Part shown: piece after piece, positions 15,497 to 24,740 of the stretch | Layout of the letters: the number at the start of each line of letters is the position of its first letter | How positions within the stretch are numbered: position 1 is the stretch's first letter | NCBI RefSeq assembly: GCF_002101675.1 | Contig: NZ_LQOY01000150.1 | Span: 1 to 51,892, forward strand | Source: Mycobacterium gordonae | GTDB taxonomy: Bacteria > Actinomycetota > Actinomycetes > Mycobacteriales > Mycobacteriaceae | Length of the DNA: 51,892 nt | Reading direction: 5' to 3' | Notes under the pieces: generated by a model | Told to the model about the DNA's origin: nothing | Seen by the model: only the letters and a program-made list of their open reading frames with translations | Databases searched by the model: none | Position numbers and translations under genes: made by a program

Positions 15497-18448
15497 TCAG
15501 TAGTGCGGCTGCGCGGCCGGTAACCGATCCGTGTTCTCCCCGTCGGGGGCGCCCTTCTCCCCTAACAGCGCACGCACCGCGGTACGCGGCCCGAACGGAC
15601 GCAGCATGGTGCTGGCCGGCCGTGGGCGCACGTGCTGCGGCCACCAGAACCAGCGCCCGAGCATGGTGGCCAGCGACGGCGTCATGAACGACCTCACGAT
15701 CAAGGTGTCGAACAACAGACCCAGTGCGATCGTCGTACCCACCTGGGCCATGACGCGCAATGGGCTGAACGCGAACGTGGCCATGGTGGCGGCGAACACC
15801 AGACCTGCAGCGGTCACCACCGAGCCCGAACCTGCCATCGCGCGGATCGTCCCCGTCTTGAGGCCCGCATGGATCTCCTCTTTGAACCGCGAGATCAGCA
15901 ACAGGTTGTAATCCGAGCCGACCGCCAACAGCAGGATGATCGCCATCGCCAGCACCATCCAGTGCAACTTGATGCCCAGGATGTACTGCCACAAGAGCAC
16001 CGAGAGCCCGAACGAGGCACCCAGCGACAGCAACACCGTGCCAACGATCACGACGGCCGCCACGACGCTTCGGGTGATCACCAGCATGATGACGAAAATC
16101 AGTGTGGCAGCCGATATTCCGGCGATCAACAGATCAATGTTGGAGCCGTCGTGCATGTCCTTGTACGTCGCGGCGGTGCCGCCGAGGTAGACCTTGGCAC
16201 CCTCCCACGGCGTGCCTTTGATCGCCTCGTGCACGGCCCGCTTGATCGGTTCGATGAGGTTGATGCCTTCAGGACTCGCCGGGTCGCCTTCATGCGAGAT
16301 GATCAACCGAACAGCGTGGCCGTCCGGCGATATGAACTGCTTGAGACCCCGCGCGAAATCCGGGCTCTGGAACGCTTCCGGCGGAAGGTAGAACGTATCG
16401 TCGTTCTTCGCCCTGTCGAATGCATCCCCTTCGGCGGTGGCGTTGTCGGACTGCGCCCTTGCCTGGTCGTTGAGGCCCATCGTCGTCGCATAGTTCGACA
16501 TAATGGTGTCGAGATTGCGCTGCTGGCTCTCGATCTGCGGCGGTATCAATTCCACGAGCCTGGGCTGAATCGCGTCCAGCCTGTCCAGATTCGCGCTGAG
16601 TTTCACAATATTCTCCGCCACCTGGTCGATTCCATCCAGCGCATTGAAGATGGACCGCAGCGCCCAGCAGATCGGGACGTCGTAGCAGTGTCTCTCCCAA
16701 TAGAAATAGCTGCGAATCGGTCGGAAGAAGTCGTCGAAGTTGGCTATCTCGTCGCGCAACGACTGGGTGATCTGCACGGTTTCTTTGGTGAGTCTGGTGG
16801 TTTCGTGCGTCGTGTTGCTGAGGTCCTGGGTGACCTGCATCTGCTCGCGCAGGGTGGCCATCGTCTTGCGCAACTCGTCGGCCTGGTTCAGCAGATTTTT
16901 GGCCTGCTCATCCTGAAAGTGCTGAGTCTGTATCCGCCCTGCGGCCTGGGCGCTCATCTGAAAACCGAGTGTGCTGTGGTCAAGCGGCGTGCCCAACGGC
17001 CGGGTGATGGTCTGCACCCGACCGATACCGGGGACGTGAAAGACCGCCTTCGCGACCTTGTCCAGGACCAGGAAGTCGGCCGAGTTACGCAGGTCGTGAT
17101 CGGTTTCGATCATCAACAGCTCGGGATTGAGGCGAGACTGGTTGAAGTGCCGGTCAGCGGCCGCGTAACCGACGTTGGCTGGGGTGTCCGCGGGTAGGAA
17201 GTTTCGGGTGTCGTAGTCCGTTTTGTAACCGGGCAGAGCGATCAGACCGATCAGGGCAATCGCGATCGTCACCGCGAAAACCGGTGCGGGCCAACGGACG
17301 ACCGCCGTGCCCATCCGGCGCCAGCCCCGAGTCTGCAGCTTTCGCTTCGGATCCAGCAGCTTGAAGAATGACGCCACCGTCAGCACTGCCGGGCCAAGCG
17401 TCAGCGCCGCCAGCACCGCCACCAACATGCCGATGGCGCATGGTGCCCCCAGCGACTGGAAATACGGCAGTCGGCAGAAGCTGAGACAGTACATTGCGCC
17501 GGCGATGGTCAAGCCCGAACCCAGCACGACATGCGCGGTGCTGTGGAACATGGTGTAGAAGGCTTCTTCGCGAGTTTCCCCCAGACCGCGAGCCTCGTGG
17601 TAGCGGCCGACCACGAAAATTGCGTAGTCCGTTCCGGCGGCTATCGCCATCAACACCAACAAATTGTTGGCGAACGTTGATAGCCCGATGATCTCGTAGT
17701 TGGCCAGCAGGGCGACTACGCCACGAGCTGCCAACAATTCGACGAAAACCATGAATAGCACGGCCAACATGGTGACGATCGAGCGATAGATAAAGAGCAG
17801 CATCACGATGATGACCAGGATGGTCACCATAGTGACGATGGCGACGCCCTTCTCGCCCGCATGGGACTGGTCCGCGAACAATGGACCTGCGCCGGTGACG
17901 TATGCCTTGATTCCCTGCGGAGCGGGCACCGAATCGACGATCTTGCGGACGGCGTCGGCAGACTCTGCTGACAGGGTGCCGCCCATATTGCCGGCCAGGT
18001 ACACCTGGACGTACGCGGCCTTCTGGTCGTGGCTCTGGGAACCCGCGGCGGTCAGCGGGTCACTCCAGAAATCCTGCACGTGTTGAACGTGCTTCTTGTC
18101 TTGCTCGATTCGCCGGACAAGCTCGTCGTAGTAGCGATGCGCGTCCGCCCCAAGCGGTTTGTCGCCCTCCAGCACGATCATGGCCGAGCTGTCGGAATCG
18201 AACTCCTTGAACGTCTTTCCGACCCGCATCATCGACTGGAACGATGCAGCATCGGTGGGGCTCTGAGACACCGAATGGTTCTTACTGACGACCTCGAGTT
18301 GCGGCACAGCGGTATTGGTGACTACGACCACGCCCAGCCAGATCAGGACGATGGGCAGTGCCAGCCGATGGATCATCCGCGGCAGGAAAGGTGGGATCAG
18401 CGGCTGATCGACCCGCGGCCGGGGCGGTGCCTGGGTGGTCTCGCTCAT
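15497..18448 (-). CDS. MmpL family RND transporter (extra copy, MmpL1/2/4/5-type)
   Basis: A 983-residue inner-membrane exporter with the MmpL layout: N-terminal helix, large periplasmic loop, a six-helix block with AIAAGTDYAIFVVGRYHEAR (TM4, proton-relay Asp-Tyr), a second long periplasmic region rich in coiled coil (about 500-720), and a second block with LLAVGSDYNLLLISRFKEE (TM10). A central FRPIRSYFYWERHCYDVPICW element is shared with MmpL4/5. It is clearly related to the siderophore/lipid-export subgroup but diverges from the MmpL4 at 20500-23403. The ATG overlaps the mmpS stop (ATGA). H37Rv has PPE11 and Rv0454 in this interval instead. Substrate unknown; siderophore or glycolipid is plausible. 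Confidence 0.92.
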   Translation of the reverse strand: MSETTQAPPRPRVDQPLIPPFLPRMIHRLALPIVLIWLGVVVVTNTAVPQLEVVSKNHSVSQSPTDAASFQSMMRVGKTFKEFDSDSSAMIVLEGDKPLGADAHRYYDELVRRIEQDKKHVQHVQDFWSDPLTAAGSQSHDQKAAYVQVYLAGNMGGTLSAESADAVRKIVDSVPAPQGIKAYVTGAGPLFADQSHAGEKGVAIVTMVTILVIIVMLLFIYRSIVTMLAVLFMVFVELLAARGVVALLANYEIIGLSTFANNLLVLMAIAAGTDYAIFVVGRYHEARGLGETREEAFYTMFHSTAHVVLGSGLTIAGAMYCLSFCRLPYFQSLGAPCAIGMLVAVLAALTLGPAVLTVASFFKLLDPKRKLQTRGWRRMGTAVVRWPAPVFAVTIAIALIGLIALPGYKTDYDTRNFLPADTPANVGYAAADRHFNQSRLNPELLMIETDHDLRNSADFLVLDKVAKAVFHVPGIGRVQTITRPLGTPLDHSTLGFQMSAQAAGRIQTQHFQDEQAKNLLNQADELRKTMATLREQMQVTQDLSNTTHETTRLTKETVQITQSLRDEIANFDDFFRPIRSYFYWERHCYDVPICWALRSIFNALDGIDQVAENIVKLSANLDRLDAIQPRLVELIPPQIESQQRNLDTIMSNYATTMGLNDQARAQSDNATAEGDAFDRAKNDDTFYLPPEAFQSPDFARGLKQFISPDGHAVRLIISHEGDPASPEGINLIEPIKRAVHEAIKGTPWEGAKVYLGGTAATYKDMHDGSNIDLLIAGISAATLIFVIMLVITRSVVAAVVIVGTVLLSLGASFGLSVLLWQYILGIKLHWMVLAMAIILLLAVGSDYNLLLISRFKEEIHAGLKTGTIRAMAGSGSVVTAAGLVFAATMATFAFSPLRVMAQVGTTIALGLLFDTLIVRSFMTPSLATMLGRWFWWPQHVRPRPASTMLRPFGPRTAVRALLGEKGAPDGENTDRLPAAQPHY

Positions 18449-19002
18449 GCGGACTTGTCCAGGCAGTAGACGAAGGCGTTCACCGTTTCGTTGGGGGGCG
18501 ACTGGTTGGGAGCCTTCACGACGTCACCGCGTCCGTCGTTGTTGTTGACCAGGAATCGGCAGGCGATCCAGCTGCCGTTGCCTTGGGCCATCAGGTTCGC
18601 CGGGATGCCGGGCTTCGTTGACTTCAATTCCGTCTTCCACGGTAGGGGCACATTCAGAGCCTGCTGAGGATGGGAGTTTTCGTCGAGATACGTGACAGTC
18701 GCCGTGCTGCCGGGTGAACCCCAGACCTCGAGGGTGATCGTCTTGGGGTTGAACTGGTCGATGACGTCACCGGATGAACCGCCACCGAACGAACCGCTGT
18801 GAACGCCGAAGATGCCGTGCAACCGGTGAACCGCAAATCCCGCCACCGCGACGACGGCCAGAACGGTGAGGATCAGCCAGAACCGGTTGGCCAGGCCCCG
18901 CAGACCTCCGCGCTTGGCCGGCTGGCGAGTCCGCTTACTGCCTTCGCCGCCAGCGGATTCGGGGGTCGTCAAGGGATCCGTCCTTGGCTCAGTCGTCGTC
19001 AT
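18445..19002 (-). CDS. MmpS family protein (extra copy)
   Basis: A 185-residue membrane-anchored partner of the adjacent MmpL. A 45-residue cytoplasmic N-tail with a basic stretch (KRTRQPAKRGGLRG) precedes one transmembrane helix (FWLILTVLAVVAVAGFAV, about 42-60). The periplasmic beta-sandwich domain runs to the C-terminal NAFVYCLDKSA, the typical MmpS ending. Two Cys (ACRFLV, YCLDK) can form the conserved disulfide. The ATG at 19002 has GGGAAG upstream. The N-tail is longer than in MmpS4, which starts almost at the helix. It lies 141 nt downstream of the TetR gene on the same strand. Confidence 0.9.
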   Translation of the reverse strand: MTTTEPRTDPLTTPESAGGEGSKRTRQPAKRGGLRGLANRFWLILTVLAVVAVAGFAVHRLHGIFGVHSGSFGGGSSGDVIDQFNPKTITLEVWGSPGSTATVTYLDENSHPQQALNVPLPWKTELKSTKPGIPANLMAQGNGSWIACRFLVNNNDGRGDVVKAPNQSPPNETVNAFVYCLDKSA

Positions 19003-19143
19003 GGGCGCTTCCCAACCAGCGACGGGAGCCGCCAACTAATTAGTCTGTGAGTCAACTTAGTCTCTCTAACCTATCGCGCAAACAGTAGGAAATCTCGGCG
19101 TAGTGCGCAAAGACCTTGTGCATCAAGACCTTCGCCGTCGCGT

Positions 19144-19812
19144 TCACCGGGACCTCGGAAGCGAGCCGACACAGGTCGCGGTAAGCACCCGGGTGAGGGC
19201 GGACGGGAAGTCGATGTTCCATTCGGGCGGCAGCACTTCCGGCTCCTCCTGATACACATCGGAGATCCGCTCCGGAGGGTTAGCGATCTGCCAGAACGCC
19301 GCGGCCAGGGAGTAGGCGGCGATCAGCATGTCGAACGCGCCCGACCGGCCCAGCTCCGGCAAAGCCCGCTCGATGGCTCCGGCCAGGGCAATGGCGGCCG
19401 TGGAAATTGTCCGCCTGATTTCAATGACGCGGTCGACATCGACTTCGTGCTCGAGGTGCAGGTGCAGGTTGGCGAGCAGGTCACAGAACAGTGGGTCGGC
19501 GGCCAACCCGTTGGCCAGCGTCTCGGCCACCCGGGCCGGCGACATGGGACCCGGCTCGCCGAGTTGTTCGCACACCGTGTCCGACCACCGCACCCAACCT
19601 TCGGCGGCCAGATGCAGCAGCACTTCCTTGTGCGAGGTGAAGTATCGGCGCACCGCCGAATAGTGGATCCCGGCGCGACCAGCCACCGCGGTCAATGTCA
19701 CCGAGGCGACGCCGCTTTCGGAAGCCAGTGAGCGGGCGGCTTCCACCAGCGCCGCGGCTCGCTGGCGCTTGTTCTCCTCGGTGCGGGCGCGCCGGAAAGT
19801 GAGTTGCGCCAC
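19144..19812 (-). CDS. TetR family regulator between the two MmpS/L pairs (Rv0452-like)
   Basis: 222 residues. The N-terminal TetR helix-turn-helix (about 12-60) contains TLTAVAGRAGIHYSAVRRYFTSHKEVL, and the C-terminal ligand domain is all-helical. The GTG at 19812 is chosen because TATCCT, a TANNNT -10 element, lies exactly 6 nt upstream, predicting a leaderless mRNA; upstream codons are Arg-rich and unlike coding sequence. It is divergent from mmpS4-mmpL4 and co-directional with the extra mmpS-mmpL, so it could control both. Position matches Rv0452, which is divergent from mmpS4 in H37Rv. Confidence 0.88.
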   Translation of the reverse strand: MAQLTFRRARTEENKRQRAAALVEAARSLASESGVASVTLTAVAGRAGIHYSAVRRYFTSHKEVLLHLAAEGWVRWSDTVCEQLGEPGPMSPARVAETLANGLAADPLFCDLLANLHLHLEHEVDVDRVIEIRRTISTAAIALAGAIERALPELGRSGAFDMLIAAYSLAAAFWQIANPPERISDVYQEEPEVLPPEWNIDFPSALTRVLTATCVGSLPRSR

Positions 19813-19818
19813 TGGCCG

Positions 19819-19824
19819 AGGATA
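19819..19824 (-). promoter_or_regulatory. -10 element of a predicted leaderless TetR transcript
   Basis: On the minus strand TATCCT is followed by 6 nt (CGGCCA) and the GTG start at 19812. No ribosome-binding site is present. Confidence 0.5.
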
Positions 19825-19939
19825 ACGCACACGGCGTGATTTGCGCGCGGGAATCCGGACTTTACGCACGCGATATGCCTTAACATCGGCCCTCTGACGG
19901 AAGGAGCCCACCTTCGGCCCCACCCCCGCCGTGTTTTAC

Positions 19940-19958
19940 TTAGGCAAGGCTAATTGTG
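19940..19958. promoter_or_regulatory. candidate IdeR iron box upstream of mmpS4-mmpL4
   Basis: TTAGGCAAGGCTAATTGTG matches the IdeR/DtxR consensus TTAGGTTAGGCTAACCTAA at 12 of 19 positions, with 12 of the first 14 identical. It lies in the 268-bp gap between the divergent TetR and mmpS4 genes. IdeR with iron represses such promoters, and mmpS4/mmpL4 of M. tuberculosis are reported as iron-repressed. The right half is poor, so binding would need testing. Confidence 0.5.
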
Positions 19959-20080
19959 TTCGCGCTGCGCTGCCCCAACTGCGCAGTGCGGGCGGTCGAA
20001 TGAAGACGCAAGCGTCTCCTAGGGCGGGTATCGTCCGCCTGAGTGATGCCCAACGGTGAAAGGGACCTGAGATTTTCAAG

Positions 20081-20503
20081 GTGCTGTCGCGCGTGTGGAT
20101 TCCACTCGTCATCCTGGCGGTGTTGGTCGCCGGCGCGTTCGTCGTGAACCGGGTCCACGGCTACTTCGGTTCGGAGAAGCGGGCCTCGTACGCGGACAGC
20201 AACCTGAAGAACCCGGAGCCGTTCAATCCCAAACGAATCACCTATGAGGTGTTCGGTCCGGCGGGCGCGGTCGCCGACATCAGTTATTTCGACGTCAACG
20301 CCGACCCGCAACGCGTGGACAACGCGCCGCTGCCCTGGTCGCTGCACATCAGTACGAACAAGGCGGCAATGGTGGGCAACCTGATGGCCCAGGGCGACAG
20401 CGACAGCATCGGGTGCCGCATCCTGATCGACGACGTCGTCAAATCGGAGCGAGTCTCCAACGAGGTCAACGCCTTTACCTTCTGCCTGGTCAAGTCCGCG
20501 TGA
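20081..20503 (+). CDS. mmpS4: MmpS4, periplasmic adaptor for siderophore export
   Basis: 140 residues, exactly the length of H37Rv MmpS4 and closely similar. One N-terminal membrane helix (WIPLVILAVLVAGAFVV, about 6-22) anchors a periplasmic beta domain with the element YEVFGPAGAVADISYFDVNA and a C-terminal NAFTFCLVKSA; two Cys fit the family disulfide. It works with MmpL4 to export mycobactin/carboxymycobactin. The GTG start follows TTCAAG, a weak ribosome-binding site. The stop overlaps the mmpL4 start. An iron-box-like site lies 123 bp upstream. Confidence 0.93.
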   Translation: MLSRVWIPLVILAVLVAGAFVVNRVHGYFGSEKRASYADSNLKNPEPFNPKRITYEVFGPAGAVADISYFDVNADPQRVDNAPLPWSLHISTNKAAMVGNLMAQGDSDSIGCRILIDDVVKSERVSNEVNAFTFCLVKSA

Positions 20504-23403
20504 GTACGACCTACGCCGACGGCCTTCCAGGCAGCACTGCCGTCGAACCTCGTCCCCATCGCCCGTTCATTCCGCGGATGATCCATGCCTTCGCGGTGCC
20601 GATCATCCTGTTCTGGGTCGTGGTCGTGGTGGCGCTCGGCCTGCTCGTTCCGTCACTGGAGATCGTGGGGCAGCAACGGTCGGTTTCGCTGAGCCCCAAA
20701 GATGCCCCGTCGTTCGTCGCCCTCAAGCGGATCAGCCAGGTCTTCAAGGAAGGCGAGACCGACAGCGTTGCGATGATCGTGCTGGAAAGCGAACAGCCCC
20801 TCGGCGATGCCGCGCACAGGTACTACGACGGTCTGATCCGCAAGCTGCGTGCGGACAAGCACGTGCTGAGCGTCCAGGATTTCTGGGGCGATCCGCTCAC
20901 GGCGGCGGGCGCGCAGAGCAACGACGGCAAGGCCGTCACCGTTCAGCTGAATCTCGCCGGCAACCAGGGCGAACCGCTGGCCAACGAATCCGTCGACGCC
21001 GTCCGCAAGATCGTGGACGCGAACCCACCGCCGCCGGGGCTCAAGGCCTACGTCACCGGGGCCTCGGCACTGGCCGCCGATTTGCAGCACAGCGGCGACA
21101 GGTCGATGGCCAAGATCACGATCACCACGGTGGTGGTGATCCTGTTCATGCTCATGTTCATCTATCGGTCGCCGCTGACGGTGATCCTGCTGCTGGTCAC
21201 CGTCGGGATCGAACTGAGCGCAGCGCGCGGTGCCGTCGCCATCCTCGGGAGCAACGCGCTGATCGGGCTGTCCACCTTCGCGGTCAGTCTGCTCACGTCA
21301 CTGGCGATCGCGGCCGGAACCGACTACGGAATCTTCATCATCGGGCGATATCAGGAAGCCCGCCAAGCCGGTGAGGACCGGGAGTCCGCTTTCTACACGA
21401 TGTATCACGGCACCGCCCACGTCATCCTGGGGTCCGGGTTGACGATCGCGGGCGCGACGTTGTGTCTGGGCTTCGCGCGCATGCCGTACTTCCAGACGTT
21501 GGGCATTCCGTGCGCGGTGGGCATGCTGGTCGCTGTTCTGGTCGCGCTGACGCTGGGGCCGGCCGTGCTCGTCGTCGGTAGCCGGTTCGGTGTGTTCGAC
21601 CCCAAGCGGGTGCTGTCGGTGCGGGGCTGGCGCCGGGTCGGTACCGCGGTCGTGCGCTGGCCGCTGCCGATTCTCGCCGTCACCTGCGTGATCGCCCTGA
21701 TCGGCCTGATCACCCTGCCGGGCTACAAGCCCAGCTACGACGACCGGGCCTACCTGCCCAGCTTCATCCCGGCCAACCAGGGCTTCGTCGTCGCCGATCG
21801 CCACTTCTCCCAGGCTCGGATGAAGCCGGAGATTCTGATGATCGAGTCGGATCACGACATGCGCAATCCGGCCGATTTCCTGGTCCTGGACAGGCTGGCC
21901 AAGGGCATCTTCCGGGTACCGGGAATATCCCGCGTGCAGGCCATCACCCGGCCGGACGGCACCACCATGGACCACACGTCGATTCCGTTCCAGATGAGCA
22001 TGCAGAACGCCGGTCAGATGCAGACCATGAAGTACCAGCGCGACCGGATGGACGACATGCTCAAGCAGGCCGACGAGATGAGCAAGACCATCGCGCTCAT
22101 GCAGCGGATGTACGGCCTGATGACCCAGCTCGTCGGGGTCACCCACAAGATGGTCGGCGACACCGAAGAGATGCAGCAGATCACAAACGACCTGCGCGAC
22201 AAACTCGCCAACTTCGACGACTTCCTCCGGCCGATCCGCTCCTATTTCTACTGGGAGAAACACTGCTACAACATCCCGGCCTGCTGGTCATTGCGGTCGG
22301 TCTTCGACGCGCTCGACGGCATCGACGAGATCGACGAGAAGCTGAACGTCCTGGTTGGCGACATCAAACAGCTCGACGTGCTGATGCCGCAGATGGTTGC
22401 AACCTTCCCGCCGATGATCGAAACCATGGTCAGCATGCGAACCATGATGCTGAGCATGCACAGCACCATGTCCGGGATCTTCCAGCAGATGGACGAGATG
22501 AGCGACAACGCGACGGCGATGGGCCACGCGTTCGACGCGGCGAAGAATGACGACTCGTTCTATCTGCCACCGGAAGTGTTCAAGAACTCCGACTTCAAGC
22601 GCGCCATGAAGAACTTCCTGTCCTCCGACGGGCACGCGGCGCGGTTCATCATCCTGCATCGGGGTGACCCCGCCTCGGCCGAGGGCATCGCGAGCATCGG
22701 CAAGATCCAGACGGCAGCCGAAGAAGCGCTCAAGGGCACCCCCTTGGAAGACTCCAAGATCTATGTGTCCGGAATGGGCGCCATCGTCAAGGACATCTCC
22801 GAAGGCGCCAAGTGGGACTTGGTGATCGCCGGCATCTCGTCGCTGTGCCTGATCTTCATCATCATGCTGATCCTGACCCGGGCGTTCGTGGCGGCGGCGG
22901 TGATCGTCGGGACCGTCGCGCTGTCGCTGGGCGCCTCGTTCGGCCTGTCAGTGCTCGTCTGGCAGCACATTTTCGGCGTCCCGCTGCACTGGCTGGTGCT
23001 CGCGATGTCGGTGATCGTGTTGTTGGCCGTGGGATCGGACTACAACCTGCTGCTGGTCTCCCGCTTCAAGCAGGAGATACATGCCGGCCTCAATACCGGC
23101 ATCATCCGGTCGATGGGCGGGACCGGCAAGGTCGTGACCAACGCGGGGCTGGTCTTCGCCTTCACGATGGCGTCGATGATCATTGGCGACGCCCGGATGA
23201 TCGGGCAGGTGGGCACCACCATCGGGCTGGGTCTGCTGTTCGACACGCTGATCGTGCGGGCCTTCATGACGCCCTCGATCGCGGCGCTGCTGGGCCGCTG
23301 GTTCTGGTGGCCCATCCGGGTGCGGTCCCGTCCGGGCCGCAGCCCTGCACTCCCCCGGGACCCGGCCACCGAGCGGTCGCCGGCGCTGAGCGCCGAGCGC
23401 TAG
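20500..23403 (+). CDS. mmpL4: MmpL4, RND-type siderophore exporter
   Basis: 967 residues, the H37Rv MmpL4 length, and close throughout, for example FIPRMIHAFAVPIILFWV near the N-terminus and FWWPIRVRSRPGR at the C-terminus. Proton-relay signatures are AIAAGTDYGIFIIGRYQEAR in TM4 and LLAVGSDYNLLLVSRFKQE in TM10. The periplasmic insert (about 490-710) contains a methionine-rich coiled-coil stretch (MLKQADEMSKTIALMQRMYG and following). The GTG start overlaps the mmpS4 stop as GTGA. It exports siderophores in M. tuberculosis and contributes to virulence. The next operon begins 44 nt downstream. Confidence 0.96.
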   Translation: MSTTYADGLPGSTAVEPRPHRPFIPRMIHAFAVPIILFWVVVVVALGLLVPSLEIVGQQRSVSLSPKDAPSFVALKRISQVFKEGETDSVAMIVLESEQPLGDAAHRYYDGLIRKLRADKHVLSVQDFWGDPLTAAGAQSNDGKAVTVQLNLAGNQGEPLANESVDAVRKIVDANPPPPGLKAYVTGASALAADLQHSGDRSMAKITITTVVVILFMLMFIYRSPLTVILLLVTVGIELSAARGAVAILGSNALIGLSTFAVSLLTSLAIAAGTDYGIFIIGRYQEARQAGEDRESAFYTMYHGTAHVILGSGLTIAGATLCLGFARMPYFQTLGIPCAVGMLVAVLVALTLGPAVLVVGSRFGVFDPKRVLSVRGWRRVGTAVVRWPLPILAVTCVIALIGLITLPGYKPSYDDRAYLPSFIPANQGFVVADRHFSQARMKPEILMIESDHDMRNPADFLVLDRLAKGIFRVPGISRVQAITRPDGTTMDHTSIPFQMSMQNAGQMQTMKYQRDRMDDMLKQADEMSKTIALMQRMYGLMTQLVGVTHKMVGDTEEMQQITNDLRDKLANFDDFLRPIRSYFYWEKHCYNIPACWSLRSVFDALDGIDEIDEKLNVLVGDIKQLDVLMPQMVATFPPMIETMVSMRTMMLSMHSTMSGIFQQMDEMSDNATAMGHAFDAAKNDDSFYLPPEVFKNSDFKRAMKNFLSSDGHAARFIILHRGDPASAEGIASIGKIQTAAEEALKGTPLEDSKIYVSGMGAIVKDISEGAKWDLVIAGISSLCLIFIIMLILTRAFVAAAVIVGTVALSLGASFGLSVLVWQHIFGVPLHWLVLAMSVIVLLAVGSDYNLLLVSRFKQEIHAGLNTGIIRSMGGTGKVVTNAGLVFAFTMASMIIGDARMIGQVGTTIGLGLLFDTLIVRAFMTPSIAALLGRWFWWPIRVRSRPGRSPALPRDPATERSPALSAER

Positions 23404-23447
23404 CTCGAACCCGCCATCCGAGTGGCGCGGGGCTCCGAATAGTAGGT

Positions 23448-24740
23448 GTGCAGGGACAAGACGGACGATCGGTAGCGGTCATCGGCAGCGGTGTTGCCGG
23501 TCTCACGGCCGCCTATCTGCTCTCGGCCCGGTACCGGGTCACCATGTACGAGGCCGACGCGCGACTCGGCGGCCACGCGCACACCCACATGGTGGACGGC
23601 GGCGATGGTCGGATGACGCCCGTCGACACCGCGTTTCTGGTGCACAACGACCGGACCTATCCCACGTTGTGCCGGTTGTTCGACGAACTCGGGATCGCCA
23701 CCCAGGAGTCGGACATGTCGATGTCGGTGCGCGCCGGAGACCTCGAATACGCCGGGGCGCTGGGCGTCAAAGGGCTGTTCGCCTGCCGGCAGTCATTGCG
23801 GCCCCGCTACCTGCTGATGCTCGCCGAGATCCTGCGCTTCCACCGCGCGGCGGCCCGGTTGCTACGCGAGGACGTCGGCGACGATCTGGAAACGCTGGAC
23901 GGATTCCTGCGGCGGCACCGCTTTTCGTCCTATTTCGTCGAGTACTTCATCACGCCGCTGGTGGCGGCCGTCTGGTCCTGCGCCGGCGACGACGCGTTGC
24001 GCTATCCGGCCCGCTATCTGTTCGTTTTCCTCGACCACCACGGCATGCTGTCGGTATTCGGCTCACCAACCTGGCGGACGGTGTCCGGAGGCTCGGCCAC
24101 CTACGTGCACGCAATCGCCGCGCGCCTCGACGAAGTGAAGACCGGCACGCCGGTACGTGCGCTGCGCCGGACACCGGACGGGGTGGTGGTGCAGGCAGCG
24201 GACGGCCCACCGCGGTCCTTCGACGCGGCGGTCGTCGCCGTCCACCCCGACCAGGCGCTGTTGCTGCTCGACGAGCCGACCCCATGGGAGCGTGCCGTGC
24301 TGGGCGCGATCCCCTACTCCACCAACTACGCCCAACTGCACACCGACGAATCGGTGCTGCCACGGCACCGCCGGGCCCGCGCGTCGTGGAACTACCTGGT
24401 GACGCCGGGCCGCGAGCACGTAGTGGTCAGCTATGACATCAGCAGGCTGATGCGGCTGAACGGCAGCCGCCGGTTCGTGGTGACCCTGGGCGGCCACGAC
24501 TGGGTCGACCCGTCGTCGGTGCTGGCCGAGATGACCTACAGCCATCCGCTGTACACTCCGGAATCCGTTGCGGCGCAACGACTTCTACCGACTCTCGATG
24601 ACGACAGGGTGGTGTTCGCCGGCGCTTACCACGGGTGGGGATTCCACGAGGACGGTGCGGTGTCGGGGGTGCGGGCGGCCCGGCGGCTCGGGGCGGACTG
24701 GCCCGCGGTGCCCGACCGGGAAGCGGTCCTGACATGCTGA
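23448..24740 (+). CDS. FAD/NAD-binding amine oxidase-like oxidoreductase (Rv0449c)
   Basis: 430 residues. An N-terminal Rossmann FAD motif VAVIGSGVAGLTAAYLLSARY (about 9-29) ends in the Glu of MYEADARLGGHAHTH. The rest resembles flavin amine oxidase/phytoene desaturase-type proteins, with a C-terminal FAD motif around FAGAYHGWGFHEDG. It matches Rv0449c. It heads an operon with DUF1365, a fatty-acid methyltransferase and DUF1295 proteins. This gene set occurs widely and is associated with modified or cyclopropane fatty acids, so its substrate is probably a lipid. The GTG at 23448 is the best start but lacks a clear ribosome-binding site. Confidence 0.88.
   Translation: MQGQDGRSVAVIGSGVAGLTAAYLLSARYRVTMYEADARLGGHAHTHMVDGGDGRMTPVDTAFLVHNDRTYPTLCRLFDELGIATQESDMSMSVRAGDLEYAGALGVKGLFACRQSLRPRYLLMLAEILRFHRAAARLLREDVGDDLETLDGFLRRHRFSSYFVEYFITPLVAAVWSCAGDDALRYPARYLFVFLDHHGMLSVFGSPTWRTVSGGSATYVHAIAARLDEVKTGTPVRALRRTPDGVVVQAADGPPRSFDAAVVAVHPDQALLLLDEPTPWERAVLGAIPYSTNYAQLHTDESVLPRHRRARASWNYLVTPGREHVVVSYDISRLMRLNGSRRFVVTLGGHDWVDPSSVLAEMTYSHPLYTPESVAAQRLLPTLDDDRVVFAGAYHGWGFHEDGAVSGVRAARRLGADWPAVPDREAVLTC

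Noticed and set aside
19050..19080. Second IdeR box upstream of the extra mmpS
   Set aside because: On the minus strand TAGGTTAG matches one half of the consensus well, but the other half does not match. Kept only as a weak possibility.
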